A DNA stretch of 29,495 nt from Sphingomonadaceae bacterium. GTDB lineage: Bacteria > Pseudomonadota > Alphaproteobacteria > Sphingomonadales > Sphingomonadaceae. The notes beneath the pieces are model-generated. The model saw only the letters and a list, made by a program, of their open reading frames with translations, did no database searches and was not told the origin of the DNA. The stretch spans positions 1 through 29,495 of the forward strand of contig JACVCM010000035.1 of assembly GCA_016742125.1 (NCBI GenBank). The letters are read 5' to 3'. How positions within the stretch are numbered: position 1 is the first letter of the stretch; each line of letters opens with the position of its first letter. The position numbers and the translations under genes were made by a program. Positions 14,646 to 23,695 of this stretch are shown in pieces.

Positions 14646-16904
14646 ATGAGAAAATTATTTCTATTGTCGTCGGTTGCGGCCGTTGCGATTGCAACCCCCG
14701 CCTTTGCGCAGGATGAGGCCGCAGCTTCAGATGAAGATAAGCAAGAAATCATCGTGACCGGAACGCCCGGCGGATCGGAACTGCGGAAGCAGGATGCTAG
14801 TTTTGCAATCACCACGGTTTCAGCCGACGAACTGGGTGCCGCCGCGCCGAAAAGCACAGCGGAAGTCTTTGCCCTTGTTCCCGGCGTGTGGGCCGAAAGC
14901 TCGGGCGGCAAGGCGGGCGCCAATATCGACGTGCGCGGGCTGCCTGGCGGCGGCGACGCGCCCTATGTCACCGTCGCGATCAATGGTTCGCCGGTTTACG
15001 GCACGCCAATGCTCTCCTTTTTTGAGCAGAGCTCGATCTTTCGCGCCGATGAAACCGTAGGCTCGGTCGAAGCGCTGCGCGGCGGCCCCAATGCCGTATT
15101 CGGACGCGGTGAGCCCGGCGTTACTCTCAATTTCCGCTTGAAAGAGGGGCAGGACGATACCGAGGGCCGCGTAAAACTCTCAACCTCCGATTATGGCCTT
15201 TTCCAGTTTGATGGCGTGGTCAGCGGCAAGCTTGCCGAAAATCTCTATTATATGGTCGGCGGCTATTATTCGACCTCGCCTGGCATCCGCGACGCGCAGT
15301 TCAATTCCGAACAGGGCTGGCAGATCACCGGGCAGCTGACCTATCGGTTCGACAATGGCAAGATCAACCTGTTCACCAGGCAGACCGACGATGTCGGCCA
15401 ATGGTATCTGCCCATGTCGCTGGTATCAGGCAATGATCTCGGCACATTCTCGCAGCTTGGCAATGCAACGCGCTACCGCACACTGCAGATCGATGGCACC
15501 GGTGCAACCAAGCGGTTCGATTTCAAAAATGGCCGCGGCTGGCGCGGTAATATCTCTGGGTTGAATATCGACCTCGACATCTCGGATTCGCTGACGCTTG
15601 GCAACGACTTCTCCTTCACCAAGGGTTCTGCCGACACATATGGGCTGGTGCCCGATGGTGCGCCAGTGCGGGTATCGAGCCTGCCCGCGAACGGCGCGCG
15701 GCCCGCAGGAACGGCATCGACATTGGGCGGCGTCGCCCTTGCTGGCACCGAATATGTCCAGAATTACGGCCATTGGGTCGTCCAAAAGGATCTGGAATCG
15801 CTCTCCAACGACCTTTCGCTCGCCTGGAAAACCAATCGCAACGAACTGACCATCGGCTATTACCACTCCAACTATTCGTCCGACGATTTCTGGACATTGG
15901 GCAATTTCACGCCGCTTCACAATGTCCAGAATGGCGATTTCCTAGCCGCCAATGTGACATGCGCCAATCTGCAGACCGCCGGTTCTGGTTCGGGCTGTTG
16001 GCGCTATGGCATCGATTCGACCGGCAAGGCCAATGTAAACGCCCTCTACCTCGCCGATTCGTTTGAGGTAACTGACAAGTTGCGGCTCGATGGCGGTATT
16101 CGCCGCGAATGGATCAAGCTGACCTATCGGCTCGACGCAGGTCCAGGCTATCCCGATGGCACGCAGGATTTGAACACCACGCTCAAGGATTCGGCATGGG
16201 CCTATACCGTTGCAGGCAATTATGCCTTTTCCGATAGTTTCGGGGCCTTTGCCCGCTACTCAGACGGCTTTGTGATGCCGCATTTCGATGACATCCGTGA
16301 GAATAACCTCAACGTGAACAGCATCAAGCAGCTGGAACTGGGCCTGAAATACAGCACCCCCAATTTCAGCCTGTTCGCGACCGCCTTCCGCAACACCAAC
16401 GACTCATTTGACAGTGTGGTCGGCGGCAGCACTCCGGCGACCGCGTTCAAGACCCGGTCTTATGGTCTTGAAATCGACGGGCGGCTTTCGCTGGCTGGCT
16501 TTAACCTGGGCGTTTTGGGAACGATCCAGGATGCCAAGGTGACCGACTCATCAAATGCCGCCGTCATTGGCAACAAGGTGCTTCGCCAGCCCGACTGGCA
16601 ATTGCGTTTGAGCCCCAGCTATGACTTTGATTTCGGCGGCTGGACGGGCAGCCTTTATGGCGCGGCGGCGCTGGTGGGGGATCGCTATAGCGACCTTGCC
16701 AACACGGTGACGCTGAATGGCTATAGCAAGGTTGATCTGGGACTGAAGGTCAAAAGCCCCTGGGGCGTATTTGGCCAGGTTCATGCCGACAATCTGTTCG
16801 ACAGCCATGGCCTGACCGAGGGCGATCCGCGTGTCGCAACGTCCGCCAATGGCCGCCCGATCCTTGGCCGTTCGATCAAATTCTCGATCGGCTATGATTT
16901 CTGA
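14646..16904 (+). CDS. TonB-dependent outer-membrane receptor (sugar uptake)
   Basis: The ~752-residue outer-membrane beta barrel has an N-terminal plug. The signal peptide is MRKLFLLSSVAAVAIATPAFA. A TonB-box-like EIIVTG follows near residue 36, then the plug (VPGVWAESSGG, DVRGLPGGGDAP, EALRGGPNAVFGRGEPG). The barrel ends with the aromatic C-terminus SIKFSIGYDF. ATG at 14646 was chosen for the signal peptide and the GGGAGAG before it; the longer reading from 14502 has no signal sequence. Between trehalase and a sugar MFS transporter, and behind a LacI operator, it probably brings trehalose or larger alpha-glucosides into the periplasm. Confidence 0.93.
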   Translation: MRKLFLLSSVAAVAIATPAFAQDEAAASDEDKQEIIVTGTPGGSELRKQDASFAITTVSADELGAAAPKSTAEVFALVPGVWAESSGGKAGANIDVRGLPGGGDAPYVTVAINGSPVYGTPMLSFFEQSSIFRADETVGSVEALRGGPNAVFGRGEPGVTLNFRLKEGQDDTEGRVKLSTSDYGLFQFDGVVSGKLAENLYYMVGGYYSTSPGIRDAQFNSEQGWQITGQLTYRFDNGKINLFTRQTDDVGQWYLPMSLVSGNDLGTFSQLGNATRYRTLQIDGTGATKRFDFKNGRGWRGNISGLNIDLDISDSLTLGNDFSFTKGSADTYGLVPDGAPVRVSSLPANGARPAGTASTLGGVALAGTEYVQNYGHWVVQKDLESLSNDLSLAWKTNRNELTIGYYHSNYSSDDFWTLGNFTPLHNVQNGDFLAANVTCANLQTAGSGSGCWRYGIDSTGKANVNALYLADSFEVTDKLRLDGGIRREWIKLTYRLDAGPGYPDGTQDLNTTLKDSAWAYTVAGNYAFSDSFGAFARYSDGFVMPHFDDIRENNLNVNSIKQLELGLKYSTPNFSLFATAFRNTNDSFDSVVGGSTPATAFKTRSYGLEIDGRLSLAGFNLGVLGTIQDAKVTDSSNAAVIGNKVLRQPDWQLRLSPSYDFDFGGWTGSLYGAAALVGDRYSDLANTVTLNGYSKVDLGLKVKSPWGVFGQVHADNLFDSHGLTEGDPRVATSANGRPILGRSIKFSIGYDF

Positions 16905-16930
16905 TCGTTTGGAAGCAGTCTGATTAAAAA

Positions 16931-16963
16931 GAGGCGTCGCATTGATAAACGGTGCGACGCCTC
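16931..16963 (+). terminator. Rho-independent terminator after the TonB receptor
   Basis: The arms GAGGCGTCGCA (16931-16941) and TGCGACGCCTC (16953-16963) form an 11-bp perfect stem with an 11-nt loop, followed by GTTCTTTTC. AAAAA precedes the stem. It would separate receptor mRNA from the MFS-glycosidase pair or reduce read-through. Confidence 0.85.
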
Positions 16964-17006
16964 GTTCTTTTCAATAGTCAGTATTTCGGGGGAGGGAACC
17001 AGGCCC

Positions 17007-18224
17007 ATGCAACGCTACAGGATTATCGGCGCGCTGATTTTGACCTATATGTTGTTCGGCATCATGCTGAACAGCGTCGGCACCGTCATTCTGCAAGCGA
17101 TCACCACCATGGGGCAGACGAAGGAAAGCGCCTCGATCCTGGAGGCGTTCAAGGATTTGCCAATTGCGATCACCTCTTTCCTTGTCGCGTCCTTCCTGCC
17201 GCGTTTGGGATATCGTCGGGCGATGATGCTGGGTACCGGCGCGGTTGGCATTGCCTCCCTCATCATGCCCTTGCTGCCCGCTTTTGCCACCGCCAAATTG
17301 CTCTTCGCTGTCACCGGCATTGCCTTCGCGCTTGTCAAAGTGTCGGTCTATTCGTCGATCGGGCTGATCACCGATGGCCCGGCCCGCCATGCCAGCCTGA
17401 CCAATGTGATAGAGGGGCTGTTCATGGTTGGGGTGCTGTCGGGCTATTGGATTTTTGGCGCGTTCATTGATCCCGCCAATCCTGCCGGGCTGGGCTGGCT
17501 CAACGTCTATTGGTTGCTCGCTGCGATGTCCGCGCTTGTCGTGCTGCTGCTCGCCACCAGCCAGCTCGAAGAAAGCGAGGCGAAGGCAGAGGCGCGCGCG
17601 CCTGCAGAAGATTTCCGCGCGATGCTGGCGCTGGGCCTGCGTCCTTTGGTGCTGATCTTTGTCTTTTCCGCCTTCCTCTATGTCCTCATTGAACAGGCGA
17701 TCGGCACTTGGCTGCCGACCTTCAACAATGAAGTGCTGCATCTGCCGCAGGCGATGAGCATTCAGGCGGCGAGCATCTTTGCAGGCGCAACCGCGCTCGG
17801 GCGGCTTGGCGCAGGGGTGATACTGACGCGGATCGGCTGGTATCCGCTGGTTAATGCCTGCATCCTTGCAATGGGCGCGCTGGTGCTGATCAGCCTGCCG
17901 ATGACAAGGGGGCTGGTTCCCGACCCCAATGTCGGCTGGCTGAGCGCGCCGCTTGCTGCCTATATCCTGCCGCTGATCGGGCTGTTTCTTGCGCCCATTT
18001 ACCCAGCGATCAATTCGGCGATGCTCAGCTCGCTCCCCAAGCCCGATCATGCCGCGATGACCGGGTTGCTGGTCGTGTTTTCGGCCCTTGGCGGCACAAC
18101 CGGATCGCTGATCACCGGGCGAGTCTTCGCCGCCTTTGATGGGCAGACCGCTTTCTACATGACGCTGATCCCGATGGGCGCACTGTTGCTGGCGCTGCGG
18201 GGATTTTACACGAGGAGTAAGTGA
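17007..18224 (+). CDS. Major facilitator superfamily transporter, sugar type
   Basis: The 405-residue inner-membrane protein has about twelve hydrophobic helices in two halves, joined by a charged central loop (EESEAKAEARAPAEDFRAML). It belongs to the FucP/glucose-type MFS grouping by general look, but I see no decisive substrate motif. GGGGGAGGG lies a few bases before the ATG. The stop overlaps the start of the glycosidase gene (TGATG). In this setting it probably moves trehalose or released glucose across the inner membrane. Confidence 0.88.
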   Translation: MQRYRIIGALILTYMLFGIMLNSVGTVILQAITTMGQTKESASILEAFKDLPIAITSFLVASFLPRLGYRRAMMLGTGAVGIASLIMPLLPAFATAKLLFAVTGIAFALVKVSVYSSIGLITDGPARHASLTNVIEGLFMVGVLSGYWIFGAFIDPANPAGLGWLNVYWLLAAMSALVVLLLATSQLEESEAKAEARAPAEDFRAMLALGLRPLVLIFVFSAFLYVLIEQAIGTWLPTFNNEVLHLPQAMSIQAASIFAGATALGRLGAGVILTRIGWYPLVNACILAMGALVLISLPMTRGLVPDPNVGWLSAPLAAYILPLIGLFLAPIYPAINSAMLSSLPKPDHAAMTGLLVVFSALGGTTGSLITGRVFAAFDGQTAFYMTLIPMGALLLALRGFYTRSK

Positions 18225-20242
18225 TGAGAAGCCCCCTCGCGTTCGCCTTGGCCTGTCTGCTCCTTGCAACACCGTCTCATGCTCAGCCCAAGCCGCAGCC
18301 CGAATTGCGCTATGGCATCACCGAAGGCGCGATCCGCAATGAAGTGTATCGGGATGGCCCGATAGCGGCGCATCTGTTGCTCCGCTCAGGGCCAAAGCCG
18401 CGTCTGCTGGTGGTCTTCCCGGCCGGCAATAGCGGCATCGGCCTGTGGTTCGAAGAGCCTGCCGGGCAAGCCATAATGTGGGGCGGCGGTGAACGGATAA
18501 CGCCACGCATGGTGACGCTTGCCGATGGCGCGATCCGGCGAGGCATCGCCTTTGATGCACAGGCCAGCCTCGAGTCGATCACCGTCAAGCGGGCCCTGCT
18601 CAGCAATGTGCGCGTACTGCGCGACTATGGCTATGACACGCCGGTTTCGCCGACGGTCGAAGCCGCACCAAAGGTCGAGGGCAATCGCGTCACATGGGAA
18701 CGGCGAAGGCTGGACGGTGCGGCCGGCTATTATCTCTCGGTCGAAGTGCTTAATGGCAGTGTTACAGGCGGAGGTTCGGCTCCTGTTCGCATGGTCGCGC
18801 GGCAGGGCGAAAAATTGCGCCTGCGCGTCACCGCGCTCAGCGGCGATGACCCGCTCAGCCCCGTGCCCGCAAAGGAGATTTTCGCGGCTTGTGCCGCCCC
18901 TGACAAACAATTGCGCAACACGCTGACTTTCCTGACTTACGACGAAAAGCTGCTTGGCGGATCGTGGCGGTTCAACACCTATTTCGGGCGCGACACGCTG
19001 ATGTCGGTTCGCTTGCTGATGCCTGCATTGAAGCCACGCCCGATTGAGGCCGGGCTGGGTGCGGTATTGGATCGTTTGAATGCCAATGGCGAAGTCGCGC
19101 ATGAGGAGGATATGACGGAATATGCGCTGCTCGCGCGGCAGCGAGAGGGCAAGCCGCTGAGCGCTGAGGCTATCCTAGACTATAAGATGGTCGACGACGA
19201 TTTCCTGCTCGCGCCGGTGATCGCGGCCTATCTGCTCGATACCGCCGATGGACGCGCACGGGCGGCGGCCTTCTTGCAGCGCAAGAGCCCCGAAGGTATC
19301 CGCTATGGCGAATTGCTGAGCCGCAACCTGCGCTTTGTTGCGGCACGCGCGCAGCCATTTGCCCAAGCACCGGTCTATCGCAACATGATCTCACTGCTGC
19401 CGGGGATTACCGTTGGCGAATGGCGCGACAGCCAAAAAGGGCTGGGCGGCGATGGCCGTTATGCCTATAATATAAACGGCGTTTTCGTGCCGGCGGCGTT
19501 GGATGCGGCGGTGCGGCTACGTGCGAGCGACCTGTTGACGCCTTATAGTGGTGATCTTTCTGATCTTGGCGATCTTTCGACAATGGCGCGGGTCTGGGCG
19601 CGCGAGGCGCCCCGGCTGTTTGAGGTTTCGCTTACAGCCGGCGAGGCGAACGACCGTGTGGCGGCCTTCGCCAAACTGCGCGGTGTGCCGCAAATCGCAG
19701 GCGCGTCCGAGCCAGTTCGCTTTCATGCGCTTGCGCTCGACGCGCAGGGCGCGCCGGTTCCCGTTCTGCATTCGGACGAAGGTTTCCTGCTGCTGTTCGG
19801 AAACCCCGATGCCCGCCAGCTCGATGTCGCGCTGCGTTCGATCATGCAGTCTTATCCGGCGGGATTGGTGACATCTGCCGGGATGCTGGTCGCCAATCCG
19901 GCGCTGGCCACGCCCGATCGCTATCCTGTTTTCGACAAGACCCGCTATCATGGCGAATTGACCTGGTCCTGGCAGCAAGGCCTTATGGTTGCCGGGATCA
20001 AACGTCAGCTTGGCCGAACCGATCTCCCGGAAGAATCGCAAGCCTTACTGCGCGAAGCGCAAGCTAAAATGGTCAGTGTCTTGCGGTCGACCCACTCCAT
20101 TCGGGGCTCCGAGCTTTGGTCGTGGCAATATAAAGATGGCCGCTATGCAGTCGCACCCTTTGGCCAGAATAGCGGCGACGAGACTGAGTCAAACGCGGTC
20201 CAGCTCTGGAGCACGATCGGGTTGGCGACGACATGCAAATGA
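18224..20242 (+). CDS. Secreted (alpha/alpha)6-barrel glycosidase
   Basis: The ~672-residue protein has a clear signal peptide (MRSPLAFALACLLLATPSHA). A beta-sandwich-like N-terminal part is followed by a helical six-hairpin domain. RFNTYFGRDTLMSVRLL (about residue 250) resembles the GRDT segment of amylo-1,6-glucosidase/GH15-like enzymes. HEEDMTEYALL (about 293), WRDSQKGLGGDGRYAYNING, ELTWSWQQGLM and SELWSWQY are further aromatic/acidic segments expected of a glucosidase active site. ATG at 18224 has GAGGAG before it and overlaps the MFS stop. It is probably a periplasmic alpha-glucosidase releasing sugars for the locus; exact family and bond specificity are open. Confidence 0.72.
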   Translation: MRSPLAFALACLLLATPSHAQPKPQPELRYGITEGAIRNEVYRDGPIAAHLLLRSGPKPRLLVVFPAGNSGIGLWFEEPAGQAIMWGGGERITPRMVTLADGAIRRGIAFDAQASLESITVKRALLSNVRVLRDYGYDTPVSPTVEAAPKVEGNRVTWERRRLDGAAGYYLSVEVLNGSVTGGGSAPVRMVARQGEKLRLRVTALSGDDPLSPVPAKEIFAACAAPDKQLRNTLTFLTYDEKLLGGSWRFNTYFGRDTLMSVRLLMPALKPRPIEAGLGAVLDRLNANGEVAHEEDMTEYALLARQREGKPLSAEAILDYKMVDDDFLLAPVIAAYLLDTADGRARAAAFLQRKSPEGIRYGELLSRNLRFVAARAQPFAQAPVYRNMISLLPGITVGEWRDSQKGLGGDGRYAYNINGVFVPAALDAAVRLRASDLLTPYSGDLSDLGDLSTMARVWAREAPRLFEVSLTAGEANDRVAAFAKLRGVPQIAGASEPVRFHALALDAQGAPVPVLHSDEGFLLLFGNPDARQLDVALRSIMQSYPAGLVTSAGMLVANPALATPDRYPVFDKTRYHGELTWSWQQGLMVAGIKRQLGRTDLPEESQALLREAQAKMVSVLRSTHSIRGSELWSWQYKDGRYAVAPFGQNSGDETESNAVQLWSTIGLATTCK

Positions 20243-20266
20243 CCGGTTGCCTCTTTTTGACGCTCG

Positions 20267-21475
20267 TCACAAATTGAGCAATTGCTTCGCGATGATGCCG
20301 CGCTGGATTTCGGTTGAGCCGCCGAAGATCGAGCGGGCGCGGCTGTTGAGATACATGGGCATGGCCAGCTCGGCCTCGATCGAACCGACAGGATCGCCTG
20401 CATCCCGGCCGTAAAGCGGGCGATGTGTTTCCAGCGCCAACCCGTGATGGGCATGGGCATCGACCTTTAAGAGATCGAGTTTTTGTCGAATGTCGGCGAC
20501 GACCAGCTTAACAATCGAGGTTTTGCCGCCAGGCCTGATGCCCTTGTCCAGTTGCGACAGCAGCCGAAGCTCAAAGGCTTCAAGCGCCAAGGCCTGGACT
20601 TCGAGTGCACACAGCTTCTGAACGAAGGAAGGTTGATCGAGCAGCGTGCCGCCCAATCCATCGGGGCGGCCCTGGGCAAGTTCGCGCAGACGGCGGAGCT
20701 GGGCGAGCAGGATCGGAGCAAAGCAGGAGCCGCCACGTTCGTTCTCCAGCAGGAATTTGGCGATTTCCCATCCCTGGCCTTCCGCCCCGACCCGATTTTC
20801 CACCGGCACATGCGCATCGTCGAGGAACACCGCATTGACTTCATGATCGCCGGCAAGCGTCAGGACCGGCCTGACCTCAACCGCCGGCTGATCCATATCG
20901 ATTAACAGGAAGCTGATTCCCTGCTGCGGCCGATCCATCTCCTGCGTGCGGGCGAGGCAAAACATCCAGTTGGCGAAATGCGCATGTGTCGTCCACATCT
21001 TGCTGCCATTCACGACATAATGGTCGCCGCGCAATTCGGCCCGCGTTGTCAGGCTGGCAAGATCGGAACCGGCGCCAGCTTCCGAATAGCCTTGGCACCA
21101 ATAATGTTCGCCAGACAGGATTCGCGGCAGGAAATGTTCCTTCTGCGCCGCAGTGCCATAAGTGTAGATTACCGGGCCGGCCAATTTCAGCCCTAGGCCA
21201 ACCAGGCCGGGAGCGCCCGCAATTGCGCATTCGCGTTCGAAAATATAACGCTGCACCGGTGTCCAGCCTGGGCCACCAGCACTTTCGGGCCATAGATAGC
21301 CCGCCCATCCCCGTTCCTGCAGCAGCGCCTGCCATCCGAGCGCAATATCCTGCTCGACAAAGACCGTTGGCGTTCGCGCCATTGCTTCGCGCAGATAGGG
21401 CGTCAGCTGCTGCGCCAGAAAGGCCTGAACGTCGCGCTGAAACGTCTTGTCAGTATCGGAGAAACCCATATCCAT
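20267..21475 (-). CDS. Acyl-CoA dehydrogenase, subunit 1
   Basis: The 402-residue FAD flavoprotein introduces the alpha,beta double bond into an acyl-CoA. Visible family segments are QGYSEAGAGSDLASL (FAD/substrate), KMWTTHAHFANWMF and the C-terminal IFGGSTEIQRGIIAK. The Glu that is catalytic in short/medium-chain enzymes (EGT) is Gly here. A Glu in LLENERGG could be the base, as in enzymes with the alternative catalytic position. ATG at 21475 has GGAGG 5 nt before it. It lies 9 bp after another acyl-CoA dehydrogenase gene, suggesting a two-subunit enzyme like steroid-pathway FadE/ChsE pairs. Substrate is unknown. Confidence 0.9.
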   Translation of the reverse strand: MDMGFSDTDKTFQRDVQAFLAQQLTPYLREAMARTPTVFVEQDIALGWQALLQERGWAGYLWPESAGGPGWTPVQRYIFERECAIAGAPGLVGLGLKLAGPVIYTYGTAAQKEHFLPRILSGEHYWCQGYSEAGAGSDLASLTTRAELRGDHYVVNGSKMWTTHAHFANWMFCLARTQEMDRPQQGISFLLIDMDQPAVEVRPVLTLAGDHEVNAVFLDDAHVPVENRVGAEGQGWEIAKFLLENERGGSCFAPILLAQLRRLRELAQGRPDGLGGTLLDQPSFVQKLCALEVQALALEAFELRLLSQLDKGIRPGGKTSIVKLVVADIRQKLDLLKVDAHAHHGLALETHRPLYGRDAGDPVGSIEAELAMPMYLNSRARSIFGGSTEIQRGIIAKQLLNL

Positions 21476-21484
21476 CGCCGCCTC

Positions 21485-22627
21485 CTAAGCCGCCCGCGCC
21501 AGGGTGGCATAGCGACGCCAATGATGGTCGGGATCGCCAAACAGGCTGCGAACAACCATGATATGCTTGTGATAATGGCTCACATCGAGTTCGTCGGTCA
21601 TGCCCATCCCGCCATGCAGCTGGATGCCTTCATGTCCGATCTCGATCGCCGTCTCGGCGACCAGCGCGCGCAAACCCGCGCGCAGCCGTCGGTGAGCGGT
21701 CCCTTCCGCAGGCTCCTCAGCCAAAAGCCGCAGGGCGAGGCTTTCCGCCATCTCGATGCGTACCAAGGCATCGGCAAGCCGGTGCTGCACCGCCTGAAAG
21801 CTGCCGATTTTGCGACCGAACTGCTGACGTGTCTGCACATAGGCAAGCGTTGCGTCGAAGATCGCGCGCATCGCGCCGATGGCGCTGGCGCTCAAGGCCA
21901 GATCGCATTTGTCCAATGCGAGGCTGAGCGCCGGATAGGCTGTTCCCGGTGTCCCGATCAGAGCGTCTTCGCCGACGAGGACATTGTCGAAAATTATGTC
22001 CGCGACGGGCGTGCCATCGGCGAGGCGATAGGGCCGCATCGACAGGCCGGGGGCAGCAGGCGGCACCAGAAACAAGCTGATGCCATCTTCGGCGGCGACG
22101 CCTCCGCTGCTGCGGGCGCTGACGATCAGCGCGTCGGCATGTTCAGCATATAACACGGCGCATTTTCGCTCTGTGAGCCGAAAAGCCTGCCCGTCCGCTT
22201 GCGCGCGCAGGCCGACATGGCACCGTTCATAACGGGCCTCAGGTTCGGCTAGCGCCGCTGCCACCACCGCTTCACCGGCGGCAATGCGCGGCAGCCAGTT
22301 GTCCACATGTTTCGCCTCGCTATCGGCGGCGAGAAGAAGGTCAGCGGCCAGAACCGCGCTCGCCAGATAGGGTTCGGTCAACAGGCACCGGCCGAATTGC
22401 TCCATCACCAGATAGCGCTCGATTTCGCCCAGTCCCATGCCGCCATATTCTTCCGGAATGGTGAGGCCGAGCATGCCAAGTTCGGCCAGCAGACGCCAGT
22501 TGTCGCGCGAATAGCCAAGCTCGGAGGCGAGATAGTGCCGCCTTTTGTCCAGGCCATAGCGGTCGGCGGCAAAGCGCGTTAGGCTGTGCCGCAGCAGTTC
22601 CTGCTCTTCGCTGAAATCGAAATCCAT
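21485..22627 (-). CDS. Acyl-CoA dehydrogenase, subunit 2
   Basis: The 380-residue protein has the acyl-CoA dehydrogenase N-terminal helices (FDFSEEQELLRHSLTRF), then IPEEYGGMGLG, a degenerate middle domain, RQQFGRKIGSFQAVQHRLAD and QLHGGMGMTDELDVSHYHKH. The usual FAD/substrate motif in the middle domain is poorly kept (AAALAEPEARYE). The C-terminal EGT-type catalytic segment is absent and replaced by VVRSLFGD. That fits a structural or partner subunit of a heteromeric enzyme with the downstream gene. GAGGCGG lies just before the start. Confidence 0.88.
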   Translation of the reverse strand: MDFDFSEEQELLRHSLTRFAADRYGLDKRRHYLASELGYSRDNWRLLAELGMLGLTIPEEYGGMGLGEIERYLVMEQFGRCLLTEPYLASAVLAADLLLAADSEAKHVDNWLPRIAAGEAVVAAALAEPEARYERCHVGLRAQADGQAFRLTERKCAVLYAEHADALIVSARSSGGVAAEDGISLFLVPPAAPGLSMRPYRLADGTPVADIIFDNVLVGEDALIGTPGTAYPALSLALDKCDLALSASAIGAMRAIFDATLAYVQTRQQFGRKIGSFQAVQHRLADALVRIEMAESLALRLLAEEPAEGTAHRRLRAGLRALVAETAIEIGHEGIQLHGGMGMTDELDVSHYHKHIMVVRSLFGDPDHHWRRYATLARAA

Positions 22628-22640
22628 CCGCCTCTACCCC

Positions 22641-23639
22641 TCAGCCATGTTGCAGCTTCACCAGCTGCTTGCCGAAATTCGATCCGTCGAACAGGCGTTT
22701 GAAGGCGGCGGGGGTGTTTTCGATTCCATATTGCACATCGTCGAGATATTTGATCCTGCCGCTTTGCAGCAGATCGATCAGGCGGCGGCGCATCTCGGGA
22801 TATTCGGCCTTCCAGTCCCAGACGATGAAGCCTTCCATCGTCGCCCGCCGAAAGACGAGATTGAAATAACGCTGCGGCCCCGGTGGCAGATCAGCGGCCT
22901 CATATCGGGCGATGCCGCCGCAAATCACGATACGCGCGCGATCGGCTATCACCGCCAGCATCTCGTTCAATATCGCGCCGCCGACATTGTCGAAAATGAC
23001 ATCGACGCCATGTGGGCACAGTGCTTTCAGCCGTCGGCGGACATCCTCTGCCTTATAATCGATCGCAGCGTCGCAGCCGACTTCTTCGATCAACCATTGG
23101 CATTTTCTTGTCCCGCCAGCGATGCCGATGACCCGGCACCCGGCGACCTTGGCCAATTGGCAGACGATCGATCCGGTTGCGCCCGCCGCGCCCGAAACCA
23201 CAACCGTGTCACCAAGAACGGGCTTACCGACCTTGAACAGTCCGCCAAAGGCAGCCATGCCGTTAATGCCCAGCACCGACAGCATGGCCGATGCCGGAAC
23301 ACCTTCGGGCGACAGTTCAAGGCCATCGCCATCGGTTGTGGAATATTCCTCCCAATGGCCATAGCCCGCGAGCATGTCGCCCAGCTTATATTGCAAGTTG
23401 CGGGTTTCGATCACCTCGCCAACGATATAGCCGCGCATCGGATCGCCCAGCGCCATGGGCGCCGAATAATCGGCGACATTTTCCATCCAGCCTTTTTGCG
23501 CCGGGTTCAGCCCGATATAATGGTTTTTCAGCAGCACCTCACCGTCCCGGGGCTGGGGGATCGGCAGTTCGACAAGCTTGAAATCCTCATCGCGCACGGG
23601 TCGGCCGATGGGCCTGTCGTTCAACAGCCAGCGGCGCAT
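22641..23639 (-). CDS. MDR-family NADPH-dependent enone reductase (zinc-free)
   Basis: The ~332-residue medium-chain reductase has the signature order of the CurA/leukotriene B4 dehydrogenase/prostaglandin reductase group: LNPAQKGWM, GYGHWEEYS, LSVLGINGMAAFGGLF, the nucleotide loop SGAAGATGSIVCQLAK, then DVIFDNVGGAILNEML. No zinc-binding Cys set is present. Such enzymes reduce alpha,beta-unsaturated ketones or acyls with NADPH. ATG at 23639 gives MRRWLLNDRPIGRP, the usual family start. A GTG at 23651 with AAGGA upstream is also possible. It follows the Rieske gene by 56 bp and precedes the dehydrogenase pair in the same minus-strand operon. Confidence 0.87.
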   Translation of the reverse strand: MRRWLLNDRPIGRPVRDEDFKLVELPIPQPRDGEVLLKNHYIGLNPAQKGWMENVADYSAPMALGDPMRGYIVGEVIETRNLQYKLGDMLAGYGHWEEYSTTDGDGLELSPEGVPASAMLSVLGINGMAAFGGLFKVGKPVLGDTVVVSGAAGATGSIVCQLAKVAGCRVIGIAGGTRKCQWLIEEVGCDAAIDYKAEDVRRRLKALCPHGVDVIFDNVGGAILNEMLAVIADRARIVICGGIARYEAADLPPGPQRYFNLVFRRATMEGFIVWDWKAEYPEMRRRLIDLLQSGRIKYLDDVQYGIENTPAAFKRLFDGSNFGKQLVKLQHG

Positions 23640-23695
23640 GGTTTTTTCCACGTTAGCAGTTCCTTTTGACGATGGAGCAAAACAGCCGGACGCTT

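Noticed and set aside
16971..18272. 433-codon open frame on the minus strand, opposite the MFS gene
   Set aside because: Its translation is Arg/Gln/His-rich with no family features, and the plus strand encodes a clear 12-helix transporter. It is an antisense shadow of GC-rich coding DNA.
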